A stretch of 5,957 nt of DNA from Rhodospirillaceae bacterium (GCA_002724505.1 PBOV01000108.1:11775-17731), one strand, 5' to 3'; counted from the stretch's first letter, positions 1-5,957 are shown. Numbers and translations: made by a program. The notes: generated by a model not told the origin, from the sequence alone.

Positions 1-722
1 TCAATTGGTGCACCGTTCAATGCGCCTGCCACGCCAAATTCATCAACGCCATACGGCACCTTGGCGGCGGCTGCCATTAGTAATGCCGGCGGCCCACCGA
101 TAAATAGTGCCACCTCAAGATCCTTACCCAACCGGCGGGCCTTTTCCCACTGGATAGCAAGATGCTGGGTAGACACATCTGTCGCACAGCCAATCCTGTC
201 TGGCGCTTTGATCATCCCGCGATAAATACCCATATTATAGGCACCGTTTTCCGGGTCCCGGGTTACCCACACACCGGCCGTAATAAAGGGCGCCGGATCA
301 AATCCGGGAGTTGAAACTAAATGCGGGAAAGTGTCAGCTCCCTTTCCCATATTGGGAGCCTTTAGAACAAGCTGCTTGACTGGCGCATTCTCTGCTCCAA
401 CCGGTTTCGGTGGCAAATGGTTACCGTGCGTGCTGGCCCACTTCTGGGCAATTTCATCAGGGCCAACGCCGAGCGCTGCACCATAGATGACACGCGAGCT
501 GCCAAGCGAGCCGAGGAGAACAGAGCCATCATAATCAACGCCACGCGCGTCCGTGACGTTCTTAAACCAGAAGGCTTTCCGTTCCGGTTCCGGAAGCCCC
601 CGGAACTGGAGGCGAACTAGCGGCACTAGCTCTGTGTCTTTACTGATCTCATCCTCAATCACATGCAAGAGATTGCGGCGAGTGAGCTCTTCGATGTAGT
701 CACGGACATCCGTGTAAGGCAT
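1..722 (-). CDS. UbiD-family prenyl-FMN-dependent decarboxylase, N-terminal half (3' end outside window)
   Basis: Enzymes of this family add or remove CO2 on aromatic or alpha,beta-unsaturated acids in the cytoplasm, using prenylated FMN made by UbiX. The 240 complete codons visible run off the left edge. The N-terminal part (residues 1-110) begins MPYTDVRDYIEEL. The core carries TPGFDPAPF (138-146) followed by VTRDP and NMGIYR (163-168). By family knowledge, N163, H187 and E228 (in VDEFGVAGAL) match the Asn/His/Glu metal and prFMN ligands of fungal Fdc1, with similar spacing, and R168 matches the catalytic Arg. The two catalytic glutamates lie beyond the window. The family is usually about 450-500 residues, so roughly half is present. 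The ATG at 720-722 has a weak SD, AGATAGG (731-737), 8 nt upstream. It lies downstream of copA on the same strand, but 88 bp away and with its own promoter candidate, so it is probably a separate unit. The substrate cannot be told; it could be an aromatic acid decarboxylase rather than the ubiquinone-pathway UbiD. Confidence 0.9.
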   Translation of the reverse strand, partial: MPYTDVRDYIEELTRRNLLHVIEDEISKDTELVPLVRLQFRGLPEPERKAFWFKNVTDARGVDYDGSVLLGSLGSSRVIYGAALGVGPDEIAQKWASTHGNHLPPKPVGAENAPVKQLVLKAPNMGKGADTFPHLVSTPGFDPAPFITAGVWVTRDPENGAYNMGIYRGMIKAPDRIGCATDVSTQHLAIQWEKARRLGKDLEVALFIGGPPALLMAAAAKVPYGVDEFGVAGALNGAPI

Positions 723-764
723 ATGACAAACCTATCTTCTGAGTGCTTCTATTAAGAAGTCGCG

Positions 765-793
765 ATCATAATGCGACCATTGAGGTATGTCAC
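765..793 (-). promoter_or_regulatory. sigma70-like promoter for the UbiD-family gene
   Basis: On the minus strand a GTGACA box (788-793) is separated by exactly 17 bases from TATGAT (765-770). Each box matches 5 of 6 consensus positions (TTGACA, TATAAT). Transcription would begin near 757-759, giving a leader of about 35 nt before the ATG at 722. An inverted repeat, GTCGC/GCGAC (759-763 and 773-777), brackets the -10 box and could be an operator, though the arms are only 5 bp. Assignment is by eye. Confidence 0.5.
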
Positions 794-810
794 ATCCTGT
801 CGAACCGGTT

Positions 811-3057
811 TTATAATGAAAAGGGTAGTTGCAGACGACGCAGACGCAACGAATTTATCACGACAAAAAGGCTAGAAAGGCTCATTGCCGCTGCAGCGAG
901 AATGGGGTTGAGCAGCCAGCCAAACAGTGGAAAAAACATACCAGCCGCAACCGGTATCAGGACGATATTATACCCATAGGCCCAAAAGAGGTTAAATTGG
1001 ATTGTGCGGAGTACACTACGTGCCAAGGCGATAGCCTTAAGAACGCCTCGTACGTCACCAGCCATTAAAACCACGTCACCAGCTTGAACCGCAATATCTG
1101 TGCCGGTGCCAAGAGCAATACCAACATCAGCCACCGCAAGCGCCGGCGCGTCATTAATTCCATCGCCGACAAAGGCAATCTTCCGGCCTTCTTTCTGAAG
1201 ACGAATAATCTCACTCGCTTTGTCATCCGGCAGGGTTTCCGACGTAATTTGGCTAATACCAAGTTCCGAAGCCACAAAATCCGCCGTTAGCTTACCGTCT
1301 CCGGTAATCAAACCAACCTGTAGGCCGATAGTTTCAATTTCCGAGAGAGTTTGTGGAACCTCTGGTTTGACAGAATCGGTAATACCCAATACCGCCACTA
1401 ATTTAGAATCGATAGCCGCCATAACCACGATCTTACCCTTTTTGGCTAAACTAGCCGCCAAACCCAGAGCCAATCCGATCTCAATTTTTTCCTGAGCCAT
1501 AAATTGGGCGGAGCCAACTTGAATGTGTTTGCCCTCAATAAGAGCCTCAATGCCAAGCCCAGGGGAAACGGAGAATTCTGATGCCGCGGGCAAAACAAGA
1601 TCCTTTTTAATAGCGGCTTCAACAATAGCTCTCGAGACTGGATGCTCGCTTTGCGCTTCCGCCGCCGCAATCAGCTCCAAAACATTATCGTCTTTATTAA
1701 GGCTTTCTCCGGACACAGGATCGAGAATGTCAGAAAGTTTTGGCATACCTTGGGTTAACGTTCCTGTCTTGTCGAAAATTACCGTATCAATTTGCGCGAG
1801 GCTCTCCAGCGCACTGCCGTTGCGGATGAGAATGCCATTTTCTGCGCCACGACCGGTGCCAACCATAATGGCGGTGGGTGTTGCCAGACCCATAGCGCAG
1901 GGGCAGGCGATAAGTAAAACCGAAACCGCCGTCACAAAGGCAAATGCGAAGCCAGACTCAGCGCCGATTATCATCCAGATGGCAAAAGTGATGACGGATA
2001 ACAACATGACAGCCGGAACAAAGATTGATGCGATTTTATCAGAGAGACGCTGTATAGGCGGCTTATCGTTCTGTGCTTGCTCCACTAATTGAACAATCTG
2101 TCGAAGAACTGTATCTTCACCGATACTGGTCGCACGATAGGTAAAGGCCCCTGCTTTATTGATTGTTCCAGCGATGACTTTCGCACCGGCAGATTTATCC
2201 ACCGGCACCCACTCGCCTGTGATCATCGCCTCATCTATCTGGCTTGTACCCGTGAGAACGATGCCGTCTGCCGCGAGACGTTCACCAGGCCTTACGACGA
2301 GTGTATCTCCGATGCAAAGCTCCTCAAGAAAAATTTCAGCTTCCGTACTGTTTTTCACAACACGGGCGGTTTGAGGTTCCAAGTCCACCAAAGCGCTTAT
2401 TGCCCGCGAGGTTTGGCCCCGTGCCAGGGCCTCAAGATATCGTCCCACTAGAATTAATGTGACGATTATACCAGCTGCGACAAAATAAGATTGGTCAGTT
2501 CCTTGAGTAAATATTCTTGGCCAAAATAGAACAACCACGGAATAAAAATAGGCGGCACCCGCTCCAATCATCACGAGACTATTCATCCCAGGATTCAGGT
2601 GGCGCAGTTCTATCAAGCCGGATCGAATAAAACGCCAACCGGTATAAAAAACGACCGGCGTTGCCAGAGCTAATTCGAAAAAACCCCAGACCGGTTTTGA
2701 TAACAGGCCAAACATTGCCGCAGCCACCGGCGGAAACATTTGGACTTTAGAGATCGCAAGTAATACCGCAGATAATAATACAGCAATGATAACATCGCGT
2801 CGCAATCCAGAATTTTCATTTTTATGACTCGCATTAGCGTCATCTGGTTCGCCAACACAATATCCGGCTGCTTCAATTGCTTTGCGGAAACCTGCCTCGG
2901 TGGCTTGATCTTCATAGTACTTAATTGAGGCACTGCCGGTCGCCAAATTAACCGCCGCATCTTCAACTCCCGGAATTTCGCTAATGGCAGATTCCACCCG
3001 CGCGACACAGCCGGCGCAAGTCATCCCCTCGACACGGAACACAGTTTGTACTGTCAT
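811..3057 (-). CDS. copA: Cu(+)-exporting P1B-type ATPase (CopA)
   Basis: This inner-membrane pump exports Cu(+) from the cytoplasm using ATP. It is complete at 748 residues, a normal length with a single N-terminal metal-binding domain (residues about 4-70) carrying GMTCAGC (Cys14, Cys17). Hydrophobic segments follow at about 88-180 and 191-212. The actuator loop has TGE at 280-282. The membrane metal site has CPC (385-387), then DKTGT with phosphorylated Asp429, the nucleotide-domain EHP (471-473), TGD (585-587) and GDGIND (631-636). The last membrane segments contain YN (696-697) and MSLSS (725-729), which with CPC mark the Cu(+)/Ag(+) subgroup rather than the Zn/Cd subgroup. After TGD, Gly588 stands where Asn is common, a mild variation. 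The ATG at 3055-3057 has no obvious SD. A TATGAT box only 6 bp upstream (3064-3069) could give a nearly leaderless transcript, but no -35 box is convincing. No cueR or copZ neighbour is seen, so regulation is unknown. Confidence 0.96.
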   Translation of the reverse strand: MTVQTVFRVEGMTCAGCVARVESAISEIPGVEDAAVNLATGSASIKYYEDQATEAGFRKAIEAAGYCVGEPDDANASHKNENSGLRRDVIIAVLLSAVLLAISKVQMFPPVAAAMFGLLSKPVWGFFELALATPVVFYTGWRFIRSGLIELRHLNPGMNSLVMIGAGAAYFYSVVVLFWPRIFTQGTDQSYFVAAGIIVTLILVGRYLEALARGQTSRAISALVDLEPQTARVVKNSTEAEIFLEELCIGDTLVVRPGERLAADGIVLTGTSQIDEAMITGEWVPVDKSAGAKVIAGTINKAGAFTYRATSIGEDTVLRQIVQLVEQAQNDKPPIQRLSDKIASIFVPAVMLLSVITFAIWMIIGAESGFAFAFVTAVSVLLIACPCAMGLATPTAIMVGTGRGAENGILIRNGSALESLAQIDTVIFDKTGTLTQGMPKLSDILDPVSGESLNKDDNVLELIAAAEAQSEHPVSRAIVEAAIKKDLVLPAASEFSVSPGLGIEALIEGKHIQVGSAQFMAQEKIEIGLALGLAASLAKKGKIVVMAAIDSKLVAVLGITDSVKPEVPQTLSEIETIGLQVGLITGDGKLTADFVASELGISQITSETLPDDKASEIIRLQKEGRKIAFVGDGINDAPALAVADVGIALGTGTDIAVQAGDVVLMAGDVRGVLKAIALARSVLRTIQFNLFWAYGYNIVLIPVAAGMFFPLFGWLLNPILAAAAMSLSSLFVVINSLRLRRLQLPFSL

Positions 3058-3089
3058 AGAGCTATCATAACGATTTTTCTGAGCAAAAC

Positions 3090-3094
3090 GGGAG
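3090..3094 (+). promoter_or_regulatory. Shine-Dalgarno site supporting the TTG start of the monooxygenase
   Basis: GGGAG lies 5 nt before TTG at 3100-3102. The only in-frame ATG upstream (3046) would overlap the divergent copA start, has no SD, and would add 18 residues that precede the normal FAD-binding beginning. This favours the TTG. Confidence 0.7.
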
Positions 3095-3099
3095 TAAAA

Positions 3100-4563
3100 T
3101 TGGCAACACAGAATAAATATGAACGAAAAGTCACAATCGTGGGCTGCGGCTTTGCTGCGGTCGCGTTGGGTATATCGCTAAAGAGAGCCGGGTTAAACAA
3201 TTTTATAATCCTTGAGCGCTCAAACGAAATTGGCGGTGTATGGCGGGAAAACACCTATCCGGGTGCAGCCTGCGACGTACCTTCACGGCTCTATTCGTTT
3301 TCTTTCGAACAAGAATACCCCTGGTCACTGCGTTACGCCCCGCAAAAAGAAATTTTTGAGTATTTGAAACACTGCATCAATAAATACAGCCTAGCGCCAC
3401 ACATTCAATTAAAGAAAGAGGTTGCAGAGGCCACATATAACGAAAGTAGCGCTTCGTGGTCTCTTACCACTACAGACAGAGAGACCATCAATACAGATAT
3501 TTTTGTTTCAGCGGTCGGGCTTTTCAACAATCCAGCTATTCCGAAAATTCCAGGAAGAAGTGGTTTCAAGGGAACACAATTTCATTCGGCGCGCTGGGAC
3601 CATGGGATCGACTTAAAGGGTAAGAGGATAGCGTCAATCGGCACAGGAGCAAGTGCGATTCAGTATGTCCCAGAGATTTCGCAAGTTGCTAAAAAACTAG
3701 ATATCTATCAGCGTACACCACAGCATATTTTTGCGAAGGGTGATCGCGCCAATAGTCCACAGAGCCATAGAACGACAACATGGGAAAAAATATTACAACG
3801 GCACGAGAGGCTAAGTTTATTTGCCCGGTTTGAGAAGAATAGTCGGCGCCGGAGTTCCGAGGCGCTAACACGCAAAAGTGCGGAAGCCTTCGAGAAATAT
3901 ATTAGGAGTTTGATCAAGGATACCGATCTGCTCCAGAAGGTTTTGCCGGACTATCCACCGGGCTGCAAACGCGGTTTGCGCTCTGACGAATGGTACCCGA
4001 CGCTTCTGAAACCAAATGTCAATTTAATCCACACCCCAATCAAAGAAATCACCGCAACAGGTATCCTTGCGGAGGACGGCCAACAGCATGATGTCGATGT
4101 TATTATCTATGGTACCGGTTTTACGCCTACAGCCTTCCTTACCCCAATGCTGATTACAGGAGCCAACGGAGAGAAACTGAATGAAACTTGGCGAGAGGGT
4201 GCTGAAGCTTACCTAGGAATATCCGTCGCTGGGTTCCCCAATTTTTTTATGATGTATGGCCCCAACACAAACCTATCCGGGAGTATTATCTATATGCTCG
4301 AGAATCAAGCCCGGTATATAGCAAAATGTATCAAATTATTAGAGCGTAAAAAAGCGCGCGCTATGCATGTAAAAGAGGATATCCAGAAGCAGTTCAATGA
4401 CGAGCTTAAAGCGCAACTTTCAAAAACCGTCCTAGTCCACGAAAACTGCCGCAGTTATTTCCAAGCCGAAAATGGCCGCATCACCACAAATTGGCCCGGG
4501 TTGATGCTCAATTATCGCTGGCGGACTCGACGAGTACGCAAGTTGGATTATATTTTTAATTGA
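3100..4563 (+). CDS. Baeyer-Villiger-type flavin monooxygenase (FAD/NADPH)
   Basis: Cytoplasmic enzymes of this class use NADPH and O2 to insert an oxygen next to a ketone, giving an ester or lactone; some relatives oxidise N or S atoms. From the TTG start the protein is 487 residues, normal for the compact type. Motifs in order: the FAD Rossmann fold GCGFAA (15-20), GGVWRENTYPG (45-55) with CDVPS after it, the family fingerprint FKGTQFHSARWD (156-167, matching FxGxxxHxxxW[P/D]), the NADPH Rossmann motif GTGASA (181-186), CKR at 289-291 where Arg291 should match the active-site Arg of phenylacetone monooxygenase, GTGFT (338-342) and GPNTNL (387-392). The end, NWPGLMLNYRWRTRR, is typical. It diverges from copA over 42 bp and converges on the peroxiredoxin gene. 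The stop TGA is followed one codon later by TAA (4567-4569), a back-up stop. The substrate cannot be predicted; steroid, alkyl or cyclic ketones are all possible. Confidence 0.92.
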   Translation: MATQNKYERKVTIVGCGFAAVALGISLKRAGLNNFIILERSNEIGGVWRENTYPGAACDVPSRLYSFSFEQEYPWSLRYAPQKEIFEYLKHCINKYSLAPHIQLKKEVAEATYNESSASWSLTTTDRETINTDIFVSAVGLFNNPAIPKIPGRSGFKGTQFHSARWDHGIDLKGKRIASIGTGASAIQYVPEISQVAKKLDIYQRTPQHIFAKGDRANSPQSHRTTTWEKILQRHERLSLFARFEKNSRRRSSEALTRKSAEAFEKYIRSLIKDTDLLQKVLPDYPPGCKRGLRSDEWYPTLLKPNVNLIHTPIKEITATGILAEDGQQHDVDVIIYGTGFTPTAFLTPMLITGANGEKLNETWREGAEAYLGISVAGFPNFFMMYGPNTNLSGSIIYMLENQARYIAKCIKLLERKKARAMHVKEDIQKQFNDELKAQLSKTVLVHENCRSYFQAENGRITTNWPGLMLNYRWRTRRVRKLDYIFN

Positions 4564-4573
4564 GAATAAGGCC

Positions 4574-4600
4574 GGGGCCGGCCCAAAACAGGCCAGCCCC
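4574..4600. terminator. GC-rich hairpin between convergent genes, candidate two-way terminator
   Basis: Arms GGGGCCGGCC (4574-4583) and GGCCAGCCCC (4591-4600) enclose the 7-nt loop CAAAACA. Read on the minus strand, all ten pairs form, one of them G-U; on the plus strand one pair is a C-A mismatch. It fills the 43-bp gap between the two stop codons. No clean run of T follows on either strand (only the weak TTATTCTCAATT on the minus side), so it is not a textbook intrinsic terminator. Confidence 0.6.
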
Positions 4601-4606
4601 GCGTGC

Positions 4607-5059
4607 TCATGACAACCGGTCGATGTCAGCTAACACCTCGTTTGCATGCTCAGCTTTATCCACCACTTCATAAGAAGCGGCCACTTTGCCGTCTGGCCCA
4701 ATTAAAACCGAAACGCGGCTGGGCTTAGCAGAATCACCATCCGCCGCACCGTAGGCGATGGACATCGATTTTTGTGCATCCGTGAGAAGATCATATGGAA
4801 ATTGATACTTCTCTTTAAATGCACGATTGTCGTCCTCTGAGTCAAAGCTAACTCCAAGAATGACCGCATTTTTCGCCTCGAAGTCTTGGATTCTATCACG
4901 GAACCCTTGGCCTTCAACTGTTCAACCAGGCGTATCAGCTTTTGGATACCACCAGAGGAGGACAAATTTGCCCGCATAAGAAGACAGGGCGACTGACGCC
5001 TTATCCTGGTTAGTAAGCTCAAACGCCGGGGCTTCGCTACCTACATCGATTACTGACAT
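4607..5059 (-). CDS. bcp: Selenocysteine peroxiredoxin, BCP/PrxQ type (in-frame TGA read as Sec)
   Basis: It should reduce hydrogen peroxide and organic hydroperoxides in the cytoplasm. Read from ATG (5057-5059) to TGA (4607-4609) it gives 150 residues plus one internal TGA at 4922-4924, codon 46; E. coli BCP is 156. The start has a good SD. Family features: VGSEAPAFEL (6-15), FVLLWWYPKADTPG (32-45), residue 46, TVEGQGFRD (47-55), GVSFDSEDDNRAF (69-81), AYGA (102-105), SRVSVLIGPDGKV (114-126). The peroxiredoxin active site PxxxTxxC appears as P39, T43 and the TGA in place of Cys; Arg115 is the likely third active-site residue. Similarity continues in one frame on both sides, so this is neither a frameshift nor a chance ORF. 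A SECIS-like hairpin follows at once. No other codon gives Cys: the usual BCP resolving Cys, five residues on, is Gln51, so a thiol partner must recycle it. Alternative: a nonsense-mutated pseudogene, less likely given the exact position and intact remainder. The host's selenocysteine machinery is not in the window. Confidence 0.88.
4878..4917 (-). promoter_or_regulatory. Candidate bacterial SECIS element within the peroxiredoxin mRNA
   Basis: Counting from the base after the UGA, a lower stem pairs UUGAAG (+5 to +10) with CUUCGA (+39 to +44, one G-U pair). After an internal loop, an upper stem pairs GGGUUC (+16 to +21) with GAAUCC (+29 to +34, one G-U pair), capped by the 7-nt loop CGUGAUA. 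The loop has G as its second base, 23 nt from the UGA. As I recall the bacterial SECIS consensus, it needs a small apical loop with G in its first two positions about 16-37 nt after UGA, which fits. Such a hairpin would bind SelB carrying Sec-tRNA. It lies in coding sequence, as bacterial SECIS elements do. The folding was done by hand. Confidence 0.65.
4922..4924 (-). other. Recoded UGA codon: selenocysteine 46, the peroxidatic residue
   Basis: TGA on the minus strand, between GGT (Gly45) and ACA (Thr47), stands where BCP/PrxQ proteins have the catalytic Cys of the TPGCT motif. TGA is an ordinary stop elsewhere here (the monooxygenase and the end of this same gene), and tryptophan is TGG throughout, so a general UGA=Trp code does not explain it. 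Confidence 0.85.
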
Positions 5060-5064
5060 ATCAG

Positions 5065-5070
5065 CCCTCT
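5065..5070 (-). promoter_or_regulatory. Shine-Dalgarno site of the selenoperoxiredoxin gene
   Basis: AGAGGG on the minus strand lies 5 nt before the ATG at 5057-5059. It fixes the start of the frame that contains the internal TGA, and supports that this frame, rather than an overlapping one, is translated. Confidence 0.75.
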
Positions 5071-5083
5071 CATTAAAGTAAAT

Positions 5084-5095
5084 GTCACAAGTGAC
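5084..5095. promoter_or_regulatory. Inverted repeat GTCAC-AA-GTGAC, candidate operator in the divergent intergenic region
   Basis: Two perfect 5-bp arms around AA sit 25 bp before the peroxiredoxin start and 115 bp before the luciferase-like gene. A weak minus-strand promoter, GTGACA (5124-5129), 16 bp, TAAACT (5102-5107), lies just upstream, so a protein bound here would cover the early transcribed region of the peroxiredoxin gene. The arms are short and no regulator can be named. The rest of 5096-5210 is AT-rich with no promoter I can confidently assign to the plus-strand gene. Confidence 0.3.
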
Positions 5096-5199
5096 GGTCT
5101 AAGTTTAGCATCCTTAAAAGCGCTGTCACCCCGACGCTAAATAAAATTAATTTGGTGTATCTTTATTAAAATTTACGGGCAAGATAGAGAGAACTAGGA

Positions 5200-5204
5200 C
5201 GGAG
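5200..5204 (+). promoter_or_regulatory. Shine-Dalgarno site supporting the GTG start of the luciferase-like gene
   Basis: CGGAG ends 6 nt before GTG at 5211-5213. The overlapping ATG at 5209 is in another frame that does not give the family sequence, and the in-frame ATG at 5244 would remove the conserved first strand (AAKFFCWHF) of the fold. Confidence 0.7.
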
Positions 5205-5210
5205 ATTGAT

Positions 5211-5957
5211 GTGCACGCTGCTAAATTCTTCTGTTGGCATTTTATGGCCTACCCTTACTTGCCAGATAATTTTGATGAACGATACGAATCGGCATGGGTA
5301 ACCGTTCCAAACTCTCTATGGGATAGCGAAAAAGCGGACAACCTATATCAAGAATATATCGACCAACTAGTGTTTGGTGAGGAACTGGGGTTTGATGGTT
5401 TAGTGCTCAACGAGCACCACCAAAATGTATACGGCCTCATGGCCTCACCGAATCTGATTGCCGCCGCGCTTAGCCAAAGAACCGATAAAGCTAAAATTGT
5501 AGTACTCGGCAGCCTACTGCCATTGCGTAAAAACCCGCTTCGCATCGCTGAAGAGTACGCGATGATCGATATGATGACCCATGGGCGACTAATAGCCGGT
5601 TTCGTAGTAGGTGGAGGTTCAGAAGCCTTTAATTATAATATAACTTCCGTCAAAGCGCGTAGCCAATTTTGGGAAGGTTGCGACTTAATTACACGGGCCT
5701 GGACCGATGACGGGCCTTTTGAGCATGACGGCGAGCACTATCCGCTCCGATACGCCAATATATGGCCTAAACCCCGACAAAAACCCCATCCACCAGTGTG
5801 GATACCCGGATCGCTTAGCATCGAAACGATGGAAGAATGTGCCAAACGCGGTTACAATTATTTCCTATCCTCACGGGTTCACGGTTCTGCTACCAAAGCG
5901 GCAGTCGCCCGCTTCGCTCAAATTGTCGAAGATCATGGAGAATCCTATCACCCATAT
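5211..5957 (+). CDS. Luciferase-like (LLM class) flavin-dependent monooxygenase, N-terminal part (3' end outside window)
   Basis: Members of this TIM-barrel family use reduced FMN (or F420) supplied by a partner reductase, plus O2, to oxidise aldehydes, alkanes, sulfonates, terpenoids or similar compounds in the cytoplasm. The 249 codons present run open to the right edge. Visible family features are the first strand AAKFFCWHFMAYPYLP (3-18), the segment YESAWVTVPNSLWD (25-38), ELGFDGLVLNEHHQN (58-72) with the NEHH signature at 67-70, YGLMASPNLIAAAL (74-87), LRIAEEYAMID (110-120), HGRLIAGFVVGGG (124-136) and PPVWIPGS (194-201). Full-length members are usually about 340-400 residues, so about two thirds is here. 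It starts at GTG with a good SD and diverges from the selenoperoxiredoxin across 151 bp, so the two may share control. The substrate and cofactor partner cannot be told; the SEAF segment after the glycines looks less typical than the RGxxxEY I recall for close relatives. Confidence 0.9.
   Translation, partial: MHAAKFFCWHFMAYPYLPDNFDERYESAWVTVPNSLWDSEKADNLYQEYIDQLVFGEELGFDGLVLNEHHQNVYGLMASPNLIAAALSQRTDKAKIVVLGSLLPLRKNPLRIAEEYAMIDMMTHGRLIAGFVVGGGSEAFNYNITSVKARSQFWEGCDLITRAWTDDGPFEHDGEHYPLRYANIWPKPRQKPHPPVWIPGSLSIETMEECAKRGYNYFLSSRVHGSATKAAVARFAQIVEDHGESYHPY

Noticed and set aside
723..810. Terminator after copA, or a copA-ubiD operon
   Set aside because: No GC-rich hairpin with a T run is present, only the 8-bp palindrome AACCGGTT at 803-810, and the good promoter-like pair here argues against dependence on copA transcription, although read-through is not excluded.
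1523..2092. Plus-strand ORF of 189 codons, and the neighbouring one at 2089-2451
   Set aside because: Both lie antisense within copA, whose minus-strand frame has every expected motif; their translations are low-complexity shadows.
3046..3099. ATG at 3046 as the monooxygenase start
   Set aside because: It overlaps the copA start codon region, has no SD, and adds residues not expected before the FAD-binding motif; TTG at 3100 has a well-spaced GGGAG.
4922..4924. Frameshift or pseudogene explanation for the interrupted peroxiredoxin
   Set aside because: Homology before and after the TGA is in the same frame with no insertion or deletion, all other key residues are intact, and the stop falls precisely on the catalytic Cys with a hairpin behind it. 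A TGC-to-TGA mutation or read error remains possible but is less likely.
4922..4924. UGA read as tryptophan or glycine (alternative genetic code)
   Set aside because: Trp is encoded by TGG throughout, TGA is used as a normal stop for two genes here, and neither Trp nor Gly makes sense at a peroxidatic position.
4702..5022. Uninterrupted 106-codon minus-strand ORF over the peroxiredoxin gene
   Set aside because: It is in a different frame from the peroxiredoxin sequence, its translation resembles no family I know, and it exists only because the real frame contains a TGA.
5099..5108. Small inverted repeat CTAA-GT-TTAG in the peroxiredoxin upstream region
   Set aside because: Arms of 4 bp in AT-rich DNA are expected by chance.

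Overview
The window holds five protein genes, two cut by its edges, packed with short spacers as in a bacterial chromosome. Shine-Dalgarno (SD) sites, GTG and TTG starts, family relationships and balanced base composition suggest a free-living, aerobic Gram-negative bacterium, probably a marine-type proteobacterium. That placement is inference. I see no tRNA, rRNA, IS element, CRISPR array or integration site.

Layout, left to right: (1) 1-722, minus: N-terminal half of a UbiD-family decarboxylase dependent on prenylated FMN, with its own sigma70-like promoter in an 88-bp spacer. (2) 811-3057, minus: complete Cu(+)-exporting P1B-type ATPase (copA). (3) 3100-4563, plus: complete Baeyer-Villiger-type flavin monooxygenase, divergent from copA across 42 bp and best started at a TTG. 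(4) 4607-5059, minus: a BCP/PrxQ-type peroxiredoxin whose frame is interrupted by one in-frame TGA exactly where the peroxidatic cysteine belongs. (5) 5211-5957, plus: N-terminal part of a luciferase-like FMN-dependent monooxygenase, running off the window. A GC-rich hairpin separates the converging genes 3 and 4, and a 151-bp region separates the diverging genes 4 and 5.

The main discovery is gene 4. The frame reads continuously with good peroxiredoxin similarity on both sides of the TGA, with ...ADTPG before it and TVEG... after it. The stop sits at the catalytic residue, and the mRNA just downstream can fold into a hairpin with the geometry of a bacterial SECIS element, with a G in the apical loop 23 nt after the UGA. 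The most economical reading is a selenocysteine peroxiredoxin of 150 residues with no cysteine at all, which ordinary gene calling misses because it treats TGA only as a stop. The host should therefore carry selA, selB, selC and selD elsewhere.

The genes do not form one evident operon. Their common theme is oxygen and flavin chemistry (two flavin monooxygenases and a prFMN decarboxylase) next to stress defence (copper export, peroxide removal). A functional link among them is speculative.
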